Below, piece after piece: positions 36,919 through 48,153 of a DNA stretch of 64,000 nt. A model generated the notes under the pieces. The model worked only from the letters and a program-made list of their open reading frames with translations, did not search any database and was not told where the DNA came from. The position numbers and the translations under genes were made by a program. Each line of letters begins with the position of its first letter. The first letter of the stretch is position 1. The stretch spans positions 50,208-114,207 of the forward strand of contig JACIXD010000014.1 of NCBI GenBank assembly GCA_014360645.1, read 5' to 3'. Source of the stretch: Actinomycetota bacterium (GTDB lineage: Bacteria > Actinomycetota > Geothermincolia > Geothermincolales > RBG-13-55-18).

Positions 36919-37143
36919 TTGGAACTCGGACTGATCGCCATCGGGGCGGCCCTGGCCATCGGGTTGTCCGCCCTGGCGACCGGATGGTCGCAATCCAAGA
37001 TCGGGGCCGCCATGGCGGGAGCCCTCGCGGAGAAGCCGGAGCTGGCCGGTAACGCCATCATCATGATCGCCATCCCCGAGACCATGGTGGTGTTGGGATT
37101 CGTTATCGGCTTCTTGATCACGGGCCTGAAGCCGGGAGAGTAA
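36919..37143 (+). CDS. atpK: V-type ATP synthase subunit K (rotor proteolipid)
   Basis: A 74-residue two-helix proteolipid of the membrane rotor. Helix 1 has the glycine/alanine-rich IGAALAIGLSALATGWSQ; helix 2 carries the ion-binding Glu54 in AIPETMVVLGF. It resembles the short Thermus-type c subunit. The Gln25 and PET pattern occur in both proton- and sodium-driven rings, so the coupling ion is not decided. TTG 36919 is chosen because GGGAGGTGA (36906-36914) is correctly spaced; GTG 36910 would fall inside that site. Confidence 0.9.
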   Translation: MELGLIAIGAALAIGLSALATGWSQSKIGAAMAGALAEKPELAGNAIIMIAIPETMVVLGFVIGFLITGLKPGE

Positions 37144-37196
37144 GGAGGCGCATCGGCTCCTTTGCGAGCCGGGATATTCCGACAGGAAGTGAGGGC

Positions 37197-37805
37197 ATGT
37201 CGATAGAGGACATCCTGCAGGCCCTGGACGACGAATGCCGGGAGGAGTGCAGGGAGATATTCCGCCGCGCGGAGCAGGAAGCCAGGCAGATCATGGAGCG
37301 GGCGCAGGCCGAGGCGGAGGCCGTCCGGCGAGCCCGCCTGGAGAAGCTGGAGTCGGAGGCCCGCAGCGAGAGAATCTCCATGCTCTATTCCGCCCGCCTG
37401 AGGTCGAAGAACGCCGTCATCGCCGCCAAGGAGAGGGTGGCGGAGGAGGCCCTGCGTGAGGCCGAGAGGCGCCTGGAAAAGCTGAGGGAACGCCCCGATT
37501 ACCGGGAGATCCTGGAGAGCCTGATCAGGGAGGGCCTCACGCGGGTCAGCGGCAGGGTGGTGGTCCGCGTCGATCCCGCGGACAGGGCGCTCGCGGAGGA
37601 GATCATGCGCGGCCTGGGGCTGGATTACGAGCTCAAGGACGACCTCAGCACCCTGGGGGGCGCGGTGGTCGCCGACGAGGCGGAGAGGGTGACCATCATC
37701 AACACCGTGGAGGAGAGGCTCAACCGGGCGCGTGAGAAGTTGCGCATGCAGGTATCCAAGGTCCTCTTCGAGGGCGAGGCGGTGGCCGCGGCGGGAGGGG
37801 GGTAA
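37197..37805 (+). CDS. atpE: V-type ATP synthase subunit E
   Basis: A 202-residue peripheral stalk subunit. The N-terminal half is an Arg/Glu/Ala-rich helix (about 1-100), and the C-terminal half is a globular alpha/beta domain with VVVRVDPADRALAEEI and LGGAVVADEAERVTIINTVEERL. That last motif is characteristic of subunit E. ATG 37197 follows GTGAGGGC. It lies between K and C as in other bacterial V-type operons. Confidence 0.9.
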   Translation: MSIEDILQALDDECREECREIFRRAEQEARQIMERAQAEAEAVRRARLEKLESEARSERISMLYSARLRSKNAVIAAKERVAEEALREAERRLEKLRERPDYREILESLIREGLTRVSGRVVVRVDPADRALAEEIMRGLGLDYELKDDLSTLGGAVVADEAERVTIINTVEERLNRAREKLRMQVSKVLFEGEAVAAAGGG

Positions 37806-37883
37806 GCCCCCTCTTTCAGTATGCGGGCGCCCTGTCGCGCAGGAGACGGGGACGGCGACGAGAGCTCGAGGTAGTTCGAGATA

Positions 37884-38981
37884 ATGGTACAGGTTCCGCT
37901 GAAGGATTACAGCTACGCCAACGCGCGGGTACGCGCCATGTCCGCGCGCCTGCTGGAGCCCCACGTGTACAGGGAGCTCCTGGAGGCGCCCGATTACAAC
38001 CAGGCTCTCGCGGTGCTGGAGAACACGGAGTACGGGCCGGACATCGAGCACTTCATGCTCGAGGGCGCGCGCCCCACCACCATCGACCGCGCCTTCAACC
38101 GCAACCTCGTCCGCACCTTCTCCAAGATCAAGGAGTTCTTCATCGGCAGGCCGGAGGAGCTGGTGAACGCCCTTCTCGCCCGCTGGGACCCCTACAACCT
38201 CAAGACCATCCTCAGAGGCATGCGGGCGCTGGTGCCCAAGGCGGAGATCGCCAGGAACCTGGTGCCCATCGGGGCCATCGACCTGGTCACCCTGGAGGAG
38301 ATCGTGGGCCAGCCCGACCTCAGGGCGAGCATCGACGCCATGGTGGTCCTGGGGCGCGAGTGGCCCATCCCCTACGGCAGGGCGGTCATGGCCCACCTGG
38401 CGGAGTACCTTCATGAACACGACCTCTCCGTCCTGGAGCTCGCCCTGGACCGCTTCCATTACCAGGAACTGGGGAAGATCCTCGAGGGAAAGGACGCGGA
38501 CGCCGCGCTGGTGCGGGAGGTGATGGTCATGGAGGTGGACGCCGTGAACATCGCCACCCTCATGCGCATCTGCGGCCTGGAGCTCAAGGAGTTCCGCGCC
38601 CAGGACTATTTTGTTCCCGGAGGCACCATCGGGGACGCGGAAGAGTTCGCCAAGATCATGTCCCTGGGGCAGCCGGAGCAGGTGTACGAGAGGCTTTCGC
38701 ACCGCATGCCCTACAAGGACGCTCTCGCCGGCGCCTGGAAGGCCTTCGAGGAGAGGGGCGAGAGCGTCTTCGAGGACGAGATGCAGAAGCACATCATCAA
38801 GACCTGCCTCAAGATGTCCAAGGATCCCCTGGGCATCGGGGTGATCATCGATTTCATGTGGAGGAAATACCTGGAGATCACCAACCTGCGTATCATCGTC
38901 AGGGGCAAGAGCATAGGGCTCATCGAGTCCCAGATACGCAAGGAGTTGGTGCTTTTCGGGGAGGAACAGAAGGGCGGGTAG
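37884..38981 (+). CDS. atpC: V-type ATP synthase subunit C
   Basis: A 365-residue subunit of the V1-V0 interface that acts as socket for the central stalk on the rotor ring. It has the three-fold helical repeat of the family: YANARVRAMSARLL near 11-24, RWDPYNLKTILRGMR near 100, and the C-terminal YLEITNLRIIVRGKSIGL. ATG 37884 is used, with only a weak purine-rich site upstream. Confidence 0.9.
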   Translation: MVQVPLKDYSYANARVRAMSARLLEPHVYRELLEAPDYNQALAVLENTEYGPDIEHFMLEGARPTTIDRAFNRNLVRTFSKIKEFFIGRPEELVNALLARWDPYNLKTILRGMRALVPKAEIARNLVPIGAIDLVTLEEIVGQPDLRASIDAMVVLGREWPIPYGRAVMAHLAEYLHEHDLSVLELALDRFHYQELGKILEGKDADAALVREVMVMEVDAVNIATLMRICGLELKEFRAQDYFVPGGTIGDAEEFAKIMSLGQPEQVYERLSHRMPYKDALAGAWKAFEERGESVFEDEMQKHIIKTCLKMSKDPLGIGVIIDFMWRKYLEITNLRIIVRGKSIGLIESQIRKELVLFGEEQKGG

Positions 38982-39005
38982 GCCCGCACGCGGGGGTGAA
39001 GCGTC

Positions 39006-39347
39006 TTGTACAAGGCCATAGTGGTGACCGACCCGGAGACGGCGGACGGGTTCCGCCTCGCGGGCGTCAGCGTGGTGGAGGCGGAGAACCCCGACGAGGC
39101 GTTGGAGAAGATCAAGCTCCTCATCGACGATCCCAATGCCGGGATACTCGCGGTGAACGAGCATTTCTACAATAATATTGACGAGAAGACGCAGGAGAAG
39201 ATCGACAGCATCTACCGGCCCATCGTCATCCCCCTGCCCATCAAGGAATCGGTGGAGATGGCGGGGGAGAGGCGCGCCTACCTGGCCCGGCTCATCCATC
39301 GCGCCATCGGTTTTGACATCACCCTGCGGGGCAGGGAGGGAGAGTGA
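39006..39347 (+). CDS. atpF: V-type ATP synthase subunit F
   Basis: A 113-residue central stalk subunit with the CheY-like fold typical of subunit F: IVVTDPETADGFRLAGV near 5-21, GILAVNEHFYNNI near 46, and a C-terminal helix with LARLIHRAIGFDITL. The start is TTG 39006 behind GGGGGTGAAG. It lies between subunits C and A. Confidence 0.9.
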   Translation: MYKAIVVTDPETADGFRLAGVSVVEAENPDEALEKIKLLIDDPNAGILAVNEHFYNNIDEKTQEKIDSIYRPIVIPLPIKESVEMAGERRAYLARLIHRAIGFDITLRGREGE

Positions 39348-39424
39348 TGCCGCCCCGTGGCGGGGCGGGCATGGAGAGATGATCGCCTGGCGTAAGGACT
39401 GTTGAGAGACGGGAGAGTGTCGGA

Positions 39425-41173
39425 ATGATCGTAGGGAGCATTGCCAAGGTATCCGGGCCCGTGGTCAGCGCGGAGGGCATGTCCGGCGCCAAGATGTACG
39501 ATATCACCAGGGTCGGCGAGCTCGGCCTCATCGGCGAGGTGGTGCGCCTGGACGGGGACATCGCCATCGTGCAGGTGTACGAGGACACCTCCGGCCTGAG
39601 GGTGGGGGAGAAGGTGGAGTGCACCGAGGAGCCCCTCCAACTGGAGCTCGGCCCCGGCCTCCTATCCTCCATCTACGACGGCATCCAGCGGCGCCTGACG
39701 GACATCGCCGAGAACTACGGCGACTTCGTGGTGCGCGGCGTCTCCACCGACGCCCTTCCCCGCGACCGCAAATGGGGTTTCCAGCCCATGGTGGAGGCGG
39801 GGGACGAGGTGCAGGAGGGAGACGTGGTGGGGGAGGTGCAGGAGACCACCCACATCGTCCACCGCATCATGGTCCCTCCGGGGATGTCCGGCCGGGTGGC
39901 GGAGGTCAGGGAGGGCGAGTTCACCGTGGACCAGACGGTGGTGGTCCTTGAGAGCGGCGCCGAGATCAAGCTCTACCAGACCTGGCCGGCCCGCGTCCCC
40001 AGGCCGGTCAAGAAGAAGGAGAACCCCACCGTCCCCTTCATCACCGGCACGCGCATCCTGGACACCTTCTTCCCCATCGCCCAGGGCGGGTACAGCATCA
40101 TCCCCGGCGGGTTCGGGACCGGCAAGACGGTGACCGAGACCACTCTGGCCAAGTGGGCGGACGCGGACATCGTGATCTATATCGGGTGCGGCGAGAGGGG
40201 CAACGAGATCACCGAGGTGCTGGCGGAGTTCCCCAGCCTCATCGACCCCAAGACGGGGGTCCCCCTCATGCAGCGCACCATCCTGGTGGCCAACACCTCC
40301 AACATGCCGGTGGCGGCCAGGGAGGCCTCCATCTATACCGGCATCACCCTGGCGGAGTATTACCGCGACATGGGCTACAACGTAGCCCTCATGGCCGACT
40401 CCACCTCGCGCTGGGGGGAGGCGCTGCGCGAGGTCTCGGGGCGCCTGGAGGAGATGCCCGGCGAGGAGGGCTACCCCGCTTACCTCGCCACCCGCCTGGC
40501 CGACTTCTATGAGCGCTGCGGGAGGGCGGTGTGCCTGGGCAGCGACGAGCGCATGGGCTCCATAACCGCCATCGGCGCGGTCTCGCCCCCGGGCGGCGAT
40601 TTCTCCGAGCCCATGACCCAGAACTCCCTACGCATCACGGGGGCCTTCTGGGCCCTGGACACCTCCCTGGCCTACCGCCGCCATTTCCCTGCCATCAGCT
40701 GGATCAAGAGCTACACCCTGTACCTGGACCAGATCCAGGACTGGTACACCAAGAACGTGGCCGAGGACTGGAGGACGCTGCGCGACAAGGCCATGAGCCT
40801 GCTGCAGAAGGAGGTGGAGCTGCAGGAGATCGTGCAGCTGGTGGGGCCGGACGCCCTGCCGGACTTCGCCAAGGCGGTGCTGGAGACCACGCGCATGCTG
40901 CGCGAGGATTTCCTGCAGCAGTTCGCCTTCTCCGACACCGACGCCTTCTGCTCCCTACGCAAGGCCTACCTCATGCTCAAGGTCATCCTGACCTATTATG
41001 ACTGCCTGGAGGAGGTGCTGGTGCAGGGGGTGCCTCTGCGCCAGGCCACGGAGCATCCCATCAAGAACGAGATCGCCCGCATGAAGGAGATCCCTACGGA
41101 GGAAGCCGAGGAGAAGATATCCGACCTGCTGGACCGCGTGCAGCGCGAGCTGAGGGCGCTGGGCGAGTGGTGA
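39425..41173 (+). CDS. atpA: V-type ATP synthase catalytic subunit A
   Basis: A 582-residue catalytic subunit. The Walker A loop GGFGTGKT has Lys234. The ~80-residue non-homologous insertion typical of A subunits precedes it. [27 protein letters not shown] segments (split here across residues about 327-353) and [10 protein letters not shown] are diagnostic. ATP is bound and hydrolysed or made at the A/B interface. ATG 39425 is the only sensible start. Confidence 0.96.
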   Translation: MIVGSIAKVSGPVVSAEGMSGAKMYDITRVGELGLIGEVVRLDGDIAIVQVYEDTSGLRVGEKVECTEEPLQLELGPGLLSSIYDGIQRRLTDIAENYGDFVVRGVSTDALPRDRKWGFQPMVEAGDEVQEGDVVGEVQETTHIVHRIMVPPGMSGRVAEVREGEFTVDQTVVVLESGAEIKLYQTWPARVPRPVKKKENPTVPFITGTRILDTFFPIAQGGYSIIPGGFGTGKTVTETTLAKWADADIVIYIGCGERGNEITEVLAEFPSLIDPKTGVPLMQRTILVANTSNMPVAAREASIYTGITLAEYYRDMGYNVALMADSTSRWGEALREVSGRLEEMPGEEGYPAYLATRLADFYERCGRAVCLGSDERMGSITAIGAVSPPGGDFSEPMTQNSLRITGAFWALDTSLAYRRHFPAISWIKSYTLYLDQIQDWYTKNVAEDWRTLRDKAMSLLQKEVELQEIVQLVGPDALPDFAKAVLETTRMLREDFLQQFAFSDTDAFCSLRKAYLMLKVILTYYDCLEEVLVQGVPLRQATEHPIKNEIARMKEIPTEEAEEKISDLLDRVQRELRALGEW

Positions 41174-41198
41174 GAGGAAGAGGACGGGAGAGATAAAG

Positions 41199-42620
<1,422 letters not shown>

Positions 42621-42651
42621 CGGAAGCGAGGAGAGGCGGCGGTAGGAGGAC

Positions 42652-43311
42652 ATGGAGCAGGTACACCCGACAAGGAGCGAGCTGCTGAAGCGCAAGGCCA
42701 ACCGCACCCTGGCCGAGCAGGGGATGAACCTGCTCAAACGCAAGCGCGACGCCCTGCTGGCGGAGTTCATGCCCATCATCGACGAGACCATGCGCCTCTC
42801 CCTGCGCCTGGAGCGCGTCACCGCCGACGCCCAGTACGACCTGGCCATGGCCAAGGCCAAGGACGGCGGGCCGGCGGTGCGCTCCGCGTCCTACGCCACC
42901 CAGGGAGAGGTGCTGGTGGATATCACCGGCACCCACGTCATGGGGGTGCCCATCCCCGTCATTCGCAAGGGCCAGAGCACCATGCGCAGCGTCCTCAAGC
43001 GCGGCTACAGCATAACCGGCGTGTCCAGCCGGGTGGACGCGGCGGCGGAGAAGTTCGAGGAGATCATCGACGTGATCATCGAGTCCGCGGACATCGAGAC
43101 CAGGCTGCGCCGTCTGGGGGAGGAGCTGCGCAAGACCAACCGCCGCGTAAACGCCCTGGAGAACATCGTCATCCCCGATTACGACGAGCAGATCAAGTTC
43201 ATCCAGATGAGCCTCGAGGAGAGGGCGCGCGAGGACATCTTCCGCCTCAAGAAGGTGAAGAAGGCCCTGGAGCGCAAAGAGGAAGCCCGCCTGGAGAGAC
43301 TGAAAGCTTAA
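42652..43311 (+). CDS. atpD: V-type ATP synthase subunit D
   Basis: A 219-residue central rotor shaft subunit. The N-terminal and C-terminal thirds are long helices that pair as a coiled coil (PTRSELLKRKANRTLAEQG near 4-22; GEELRKTNRRVNALENIVIP near 155-174). GTAGGAGG-like sequence precedes ATG 42652. It closes the operon; a REP-like repeat starts 3 bp after its stop. Confidence 0.93.
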   Translation: MEQVHPTRSELLKRKANRTLAEQGMNLLKRKRDALLAEFMPIIDETMRLSLRLERVTADAQYDLAMAKAKDGGPAVRSASYATQGEVLVDITGTHVMGVPIPVIRKGQSTMRSVLKRGYSITGVSSRVDAAAEKFEEIIDVIIESADIETRLRRLGEELRKTNRRVNALENIVIPDYDEQIKFIQMSLEERAREDIFRLKKVKKALERKEEARLERLKA

Positions 43312-43314
43312 ATC

Positions 43315-43341
43315 ATGGGGTCAGCCCCGGACATGGGACAT
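43315..43341 (+). repeat. 27-bp REP-like repeat, copy 3
   Basis: Identical over 27 bp to 8613-8639, followed by TTTTG. It starts 3 bp after the atpD stop. With its GGGG/CCCC hairpin and T-run it may also serve as the operon terminator. Confidence 0.85.
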
Positions 43342-43411
43342 TTTGTATGAGCGGGGGTAGGTGTATGTGCGGGCGTATGCGTGCCAGGCCTGGACCTCGC
43401 TGCGCTCCGTC

Positions 43412-43628
43412 CAGGCACTGGACACCGTAGCGCCTGCGGCGCTATCGCTTTCGCGATGCAGTCTCTCGCGCGATAAAGGATAACACCCAGCCGCACAGGC
43501 ACTGGACACCGTAGCGCCTGCGGCGCTATCGCTTTCGCGATGCAGTCTCTCGCGCGATAAAGGATGACGCCCAGCCGCACAGGCACTGGACACCGTAGCG
43601 CCTGCGGCGCTATCGCTTACGCGATGCA
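43412..43628. repeat. 84-bp tandem repeat, 2.6 copies
   Basis: Units start at 43412, 43496 and 43580 (period 84) and are nearly identical; the third stops after 49 bp. Each starts CAGGCACTGGACACC and contains the small hairpins AGCGCC-TGC-GGCGCT and ATCGC-TTTC-GCGAT. Because 84 is divisible by three, long spurious frames run through it on both strands. Confidence 0.9.
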
Positions 43629-43698
43629 TTCCGCCGCCAGGAGAAGGCTGACGCCGGTCTGTCGGGAGCGCCGGTGGGGGTGGTATCATCTCGTTGTC

Positions 43699-44961
43699 AT
43701 GGTTGAGAGCAAGTTCGTGATCACGGGAGGCAGGCCCCTGCGGGGAGAGGTGCGCGTGGGCGGGGCCAAGAACTCGGTGCTCAAGCTCATGGCCGCCAGC
43801 CTCCTCACCCCGGAGGAATGCGTCATCCACAACGCCCCGCGCATAGCCGACGTAGAGATCATGTCCGAGGTGTTGCGGCATCTGGGGGTGGAGGTGGTAC
43901 GGGCGGAGGATTCCCTGCGCATCCGGGCCGGCGATTTCGCTTTACGAGAAGCCCCGTATCATCTGGTGAGGCGCATGCGCGCCTCCATCATCGTCCTCGG
44001 ACCGCTGGTGGCGCGCTGGGGGGAGGCATCGGTGGCCATCCCTGGCGGGTGCAACATCGGGTCCCGCAAGATAGACATGCATCTAAAGGGCCTCGCGGAG
44101 ATGGGGGCGGAGATCACCACCGAGCACGGTTACGTGCGCGCCCGAGCTTCCCGCCTCAAGGGCGCGGATATCGTCCTCGATTTTCCCAGCGTGGGCGCCA
44201 CGGAAAACCTGGTCATGGCGGCGGTGGGCGCTGAGGGCACGACGCGCATCGAGAACGCCGCCCGCGAGCCGGAGATCCAGGACCTCATCGCCTTCCTCGT
44301 AGCCATGGGCGCGGAGATCGAGGGGGCGGGGACGCCGGTGATCGAGGTGCGGGGACCGTCAGCCTTGCGAGGCGTGGAGCACACCGCCATCGGGGACCGC
44401 ATCGAGGCGGGCACCCTGGCGGTCGCCGCCGCGGTGGCGGGCGGGGATGTGGTGATCGCGGGCGCGGATCCCGGCCACCTGGGGATGCCCCTGGAGAAAC
44501 TGCGCGACGCGGGGGTGGAGGTGGAGGCGGTCGAGGAGGGCATACGCGTGAGGGGAGGGGGAGGCTACCGGGCCGTGGACCTCGCCACCCTTCCCTATCC
44601 CGGGTTTCCCACCGACATGCAGCCCCAGATGATGGTCCTCCTCAGCCTGGCCGAGGGCATCAGCGTGGTCACCGAGAACGTCTTCGAGAGCCGCTTCATG
44701 TTCGTGGACGAGCTCAATCGCATGGGGTGCGACATCACCATCGAGGGCCATCATGCCATCGTCAGGGGAGTGGGCAGGTTGAGCGGGGCGGAGGTGAGCG
44801 CCCCCGACCTGCGTGCCGGCGCCGCGCTGGTGCTGGCGGGACTGGCGGCGGAGGGCGAGACGCACGTCCTGGACATCCAGCACGTGGACCGGGGATACGA
44901 GAGGCTAGAGGAGAAACTCTCCCTCCTGGGAGCCGATATAAAAAGGGTAGAATCGGGATAA
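43699..44961 (+). CDS. murA: UDP-N-acetylglucosamine 1-carboxyvinyltransferase
   Basis: A 420-residue MurA, which commits UDP-GlcNAc to peptidoglycan synthesis using phosphoenolpyruvate. GGRPLRGEVRVGGAKNSVLK is at the start with the catalytic Lys in GAKNS. The nucleophile Cys lies in IPGGCNIGSRKIDMHL near 117, inside MRASIIVLGPLVARWGEA context. Later come PGFPTDMQPQMM and ENVFESRFMFVDELNRMG. This is the fosfomycin-sensitive Cys type. ATG 43699 is the family start; its ribosome site is weak and distant. Confidence 0.95.
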   Translation: MVESKFVITGGRPLRGEVRVGGAKNSVLKLMAASLLTPEECVIHNAPRIADVEIMSEVLRHLGVEVVRAEDSLRIRAGDFALREAPYHLVRRMRASIIVLGPLVARWGEASVAIPGGCNIGSRKIDMHLKGLAEMGAEITTEHGYVRARASRLKGADIVLDFPSVGATENLVMAAVGAEGTTRIENAAREPEIQDLIAFLVAMGAEIEGAGTPVIEVRGPSALRGVEHTAIGDRIEAGTLAVAAAVAGGDVVIAGADPGHLGMPLEKLRDAGVEVEAVEEGIRVRGGGGYRAVDLATLPYPGFPTDMQPQMMVLLSLAEGISVVTENVFESRFMFVDELNRMGCDITIEGHHAIVRGVGRLSGAEVSAPDLRAGAALVLAGLAAEGETHVLDIQHVDRGYERLEEKLSLLGADIKRVESG

Positions 44962-45083
44962 CCCCGCCCGGCGTACCGCCCCTATCTGTTGCTGTGGGTA
45001 GAGAGGACGGGCGGGAGCCTCCGCCTCCGCTGGCGGAGCGCTGGTACGGGTAGTATAGCGGGGGGGAGAAAGGAAGGGCGAAG

Positions 45084-47948
45084 TTGCCGGCAACCGTAAA
45101 GGACCACATCTCGAAAAAGGAACATATCTCGAAAAGCACCGTGCGCTGCCTGCTCGCGCTCTGTCTTGCCTGCCTGGCGGCATGGGCGGGCGCTCCCGCC
45201 GCGCATGCCGGGAGCACCGTGACCGACGCGGCAGAGCGGGGGGTGAGCAAAGCTTCGATCCTTGAGAGACTTGTAGCCGCCAACTACCCCGAGGACGCCT
45301 TCCGGAGGGGAGAGGTGGTGGTGATGCTCGAGCGGCCCTCGCGGGAGAGCCTGGCGGCGCTCTGCCGTGATTTTTCCTCGCTCCTGGAGTGCGTGCAGGA
45401 GGCCGCGGCCGCGATGATGGCGGGCGACCCAGCCGCGCCGGCCGTGCGCCTGCGCCTGCTGCCGGGCGTCGATGAGCTCGAGGCCGCCAGGCGGCTGCTC
45501 TCCTCTCCGCTGGTGAAGATGGCGGAGCCGAACGTCGTCTTCCGCGCCGCGGAGACGGTACCCGACGACCCCCTGTACAGCCAGCAGTGGAATCTCCGCG
45601 GCGAGTACGGGGTGGGGGCTCCCGCGGCGTGGGACCTTCAGAGGGGATCCTCGGACCTGACCCTGGCGGTGGTGGACACGGGCATGGATTATACCCACCC
45701 CGACCTGGCGGGTCGCCGCATCGGAGGATGGGATTATTACAACGGGGACTCCGATCCCTGGGACGATAACGGCCACGGGACAATGGTAGCCGGCATCGCC
45801 TGTTCAAACAGCGACAACGGCACGGGGATGGCGGGACTGGACTGGCGGGCGCGGGTCATGCCCCTGAAGGCCTTGGGCGCGAACGGGGAGGGCTCGCTGG
45901 ACAGCGTGGTGAACAGCATCATGCACGCCGCCAACTATGATGCGGATGTCATCAACATGAGCCTGACCTCGTCGACATATTCCCAGGAACTGGCATATGC
46001 GGTGGAATATGCCCATTCCCGTGGATGCATGATGGTGGCGGCTGTGGGCAACGAGGGGGACTCGCGCATCAACTACCCCGCCGGGCTCGCCCAGGTCATC
46101 GGGGTTGGCTCCACGGACCTCTCAGGCAGCCGCTCCTATTTCTCCAACCATAACTCGAGTGTGGACCTGGCGGCGCCGGGAGAGCGCATCATCGGGCCGG
46201 TGCCGGGAGGACGCTACGAGCGCGGATCGGGAACCTCCGAGGCATCTCCCCACGTCGCGGCCGCGGCCCTGCTCCTGCTGGCGCAATTCCCCGCCGCCAC
46301 CGCGGATGAGATCTGGCAGAGGCTCAAGAGCGGGGCCCGCGACATGGGGACGCCGGGATACGACGAGTATTACGGGTGGGGCCTGCTTGACGTCAACGCC
46401 TCCCTGCGGTCTCCCCTGGTGACCATCACCAGCCCCCCGGAATACTCGTATCCGGAGGCGGGCAAGGTGGCCGCCTCCGCGCAGGCGAGCGGGGCCTCCA
46501 TCACCCACCTGGAGCTGTGGGTGAAGGGTGAGCTGGTGGAGAGCTACGCCCTGCCCGTGCCGGCGAGCTCCGTCACCCACAGCTTCGAGTCCTGGGACCT
46601 CTCGCAGCTGACGGCGGGCGCCAGCGAGATAACCGTGCGGGCCGTGGCCTCGGGACTTACCTTCTCAACCTACGGGGAGGACGCGGTGACCGTCTACCGC
46701 AACGGCTCCCAGCCCCGGCCCGCTCACGACTGGTACCTGGCCGAGGGCACCACCGCCTGGGGCTTCGAGGAATACGTGCTGGTGCAGAACCCCGATCCCG
46801 ACCCGACCGCGGTGCTCGTGACCTTCATGAAACCCGGCGGGGCCACCCAGGAGCACCGTTTCTCCATGCCCGCCTACTCCCGCCTCACCGTGAACGTGAA
46901 CTCACTGGTGGCGGCGAGCGACGTCTCTACCCATGTGCACGCCGACAGGCCGGTGGTGGTGGAGCGCGCCATGTACTGGGGAGGGAGGACGGACGGGCAT
47001 TCCTCCGCGGGAGCCAACGCCCCCGCTCACGACTGGTACCTGGCCGAGGGCACCACCGCCTGGGGCTTCGAGGAATACGTGCTGGTGCAGAACCCCGATC
47101 CCGACCCGACCGCGGTGCTCGTGACCTTCATGAAACCCGGCGGGGCCACCCAGGTGCACCGTTTCTCCATGCCCGCCTACTCCCGCCTCACCGTGAACGT
47201 GAACTCACTGGTGGCGGCGAGCGACGTCTCTACCCATGTGCACGCCGACCGGCCGGTGGTGGTGGAGCGCGCCATGTACTGGGGAGGCAGGACGGACGGG
47301 CATTCCTCCGCGGGAGCCAACGCCCCCGCTCACGACTGGTACCTGGCCGAGGGCACCACCGCCTGGGGCTTCGAGGAATACGTGCTGGTGCAGAACCCCA
47401 ACCCCTCACCGGCCAACCTGAGCTTCGAGTTCATGAAGCCGGACGGCAGCAGGGTGTTTTACAACTACAGCGCCCCGCCGCTGTCGCGCTATACCCTCAA
47501 CGTCGCGGAGGTGGTGCCGGGTAGCGACGTCTCGACGTCCGTCACGTCCGACCAACCGGTGATCGCGGAACGCGCCATGTACTGGCCGCGGGGCCCCAGG
47601 TCCCGCGCGGGCGGGCACTGCAGCGAGGGCTCCATGACCGCCGCCAATACCTGGTACCTTGCCGAGGGCACCACCGCCTGGGGCTTCCAGGAATACGTGC
47701 TCCTGGCCAACGTTAGCGAAGAGGTGGCCCACGTCGACCTGTCGTTCATGGGACCGAACGGAAGCCTCCATGACCTTGCCCTCGAGGTGGGCGCCAAGGA
47801 GCGCCGGACGGTGTTCGTCAACGAGGTGGACCCGGAGCGCGACGCCTCCGTGCTGGTACGATCCGACCAGCCCCTGGTGGCGGAAAGGGCCATGTACTGG
47901 TCAGACAAGGAGGGGGGCACCTGCGCCCGGGGGGCGTTCCGGCCCTGA
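45084..47948 (+). CDS. Secreted subtilisin-like serine protease with WYLAEG-type repeats
   Basis: A 954-residue exported protein. A signal peptide (about 1-42, hydrophobic CLLALCLACLAAW, cleavage near AHA-GS) is followed by an inhibitor-like propeptide (about 70-150) and an S8 domain with Asp198 (VVDTGMD), His231 (NGHGTMVAG) and Ser385 (GSGTSEASPHVA). An Ig-like linker covers 450-545. Four copies of a ~100-residue domain follow from about 547; each opens WYLAEGTTAWGF and ends AERAMYW or similar. Copies 1-3 are almost identical in DNA. No LPXTG anchor is seen. The start TTG 45084 follows AAAGGAAGG. It probably acts at or outside the cell surface. Confidence 0.88.
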   Translation: MPATVKDHISKKEHISKSTVRCLLALCLACLAAWAGAPAAHAGSTVTDAAERGVSKASILERLVAANYPEDAFRRGEVVVMLERPSRESLAALCRDFSSLLECVQEAAAAMMAGDPAAPAVRLRLLPGVDELEAARRLLSSPLVKMAEPNVVFRAAETVPDDPLYSQQWNLRGEYGVGAPAAWDLQRGSSDLTLAVVDTGMDYTHPDLAGRRIGGWDYYNGDSDPWDDNGHGTMVAGIACSNSDNGTGMAGLDWRARVMPLKALGANGEGSLDSVVNSIMHAANYDADVINMSLTSSTYSQELAYAVEYAHSRGCMMVAAVGNEGDSRINYPAGLAQVIGVGSTDLSGSRSYFSNHNSSVDLAAPGERIIGPVPGGRYERGSGTSEASPHVAAAALLLLAQFPAATADEIWQRLKSGARDMGTPGYDEYYGWGLLDVNASLRSPLVTITSPPEYSYPEAGKVAASAQASGASITHLELWVKGELVESYALPVPASSVTHSFESWDLSQLTAGASEITVRAVASGLTFSTYGEDAVTVYRNGSQPRPAHDWYLAEGTTAWGFEEYVLVQNPDPDPTAVLVTFMKPGGATQEHRFSMPAYSRLTVNVNSLVAASDVSTHVHADRPVVVERAMYWGGRTDGHSSAGANAPAHDWYLAEGTTAWGFEEYVLVQNPDPDPTAVLVTFMKPGGATQVHRFSMPAYSRLTVNVNSLVAASDVSTHVHADRPVVVERAMYWGGRTDGHSSAGANAPAHDWYLAEGTTAWGFEEYVLVQNPNPSPANLSFEFMKPDGSRVFYNYSAPPLSRYTLNVAEVVPGSDVSTSVTSDQPVIAERAMYWPRGPRSRAGGHCSEGSMTAANTWYLAEGTTAWGFQEYVLLANVSEEVAHVDLSFMGPNGSLHDLALEVGAKERRTVFVNEVDPERDASVLVRSDQPLVAERAMYWSDKEGGTCARGAFRP
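46721..47405 (+). repeat. 303-bp in-gene tandem repeats of the protease
   Basis: Units begin at 46721, 47024 and 47327 (period 303 bp, 101 codons). The first two are almost identical over their full length; the third matches for about 80 bp and then diverges, and a fourth, more diverged copy starts near 47650. The near-identity at silent positions points to recent duplication or gene conversion. Confidence 0.9.
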
Positions 47949-48153
47949 CGGTCCGGGGAGCGCTTGAAGCCGCAGGCCATGATTGAAGCAAGCCGATGAA
48001 CGGTGTTTACTACCCCTCTCACGTTGCCCGTGCCCTCAACATTAACGACCGGGAGGCGGATCACCGGGCAGCCATGTAGCGGAGGCGAACGCAGCGGGCT
48101 ACTGCCCCTTCGGCTCGCTCGAGGTCTGAATATCGCGGAATAAGGCCTGGCAG

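Larger units (their letters stand above)
43312..43698. other. Repeat-filled intergenic region atpD-murA
   Basis: No gene is supported. It holds the REP-like repeat (43315-43341), an 8-bp hairpin GCCTGGAC (43388-43395) / GTCCAGGC (43409-43416), the 84-bp tandem repeat (43412-43628), and a short unique stretch before murA. The open frames seen here on the minus strand are products of the repeat. Confidence 0.7.

Noticed and set aside
36919..37143. Sodium coupling of the rotor ring from Gln25 and Glu54-Thr55
   Set aside because: Thermus-type proton rings carry the same residues, so the pattern does not decide the ion.
43308..43586. 92-codon minus-strand frame with repeated VRLGVILYRARD units
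   Set aside because: Produced by translation of the 84-bp noncoding tandem repeat, whose length is a multiple of three; no ribosome site and no homology.
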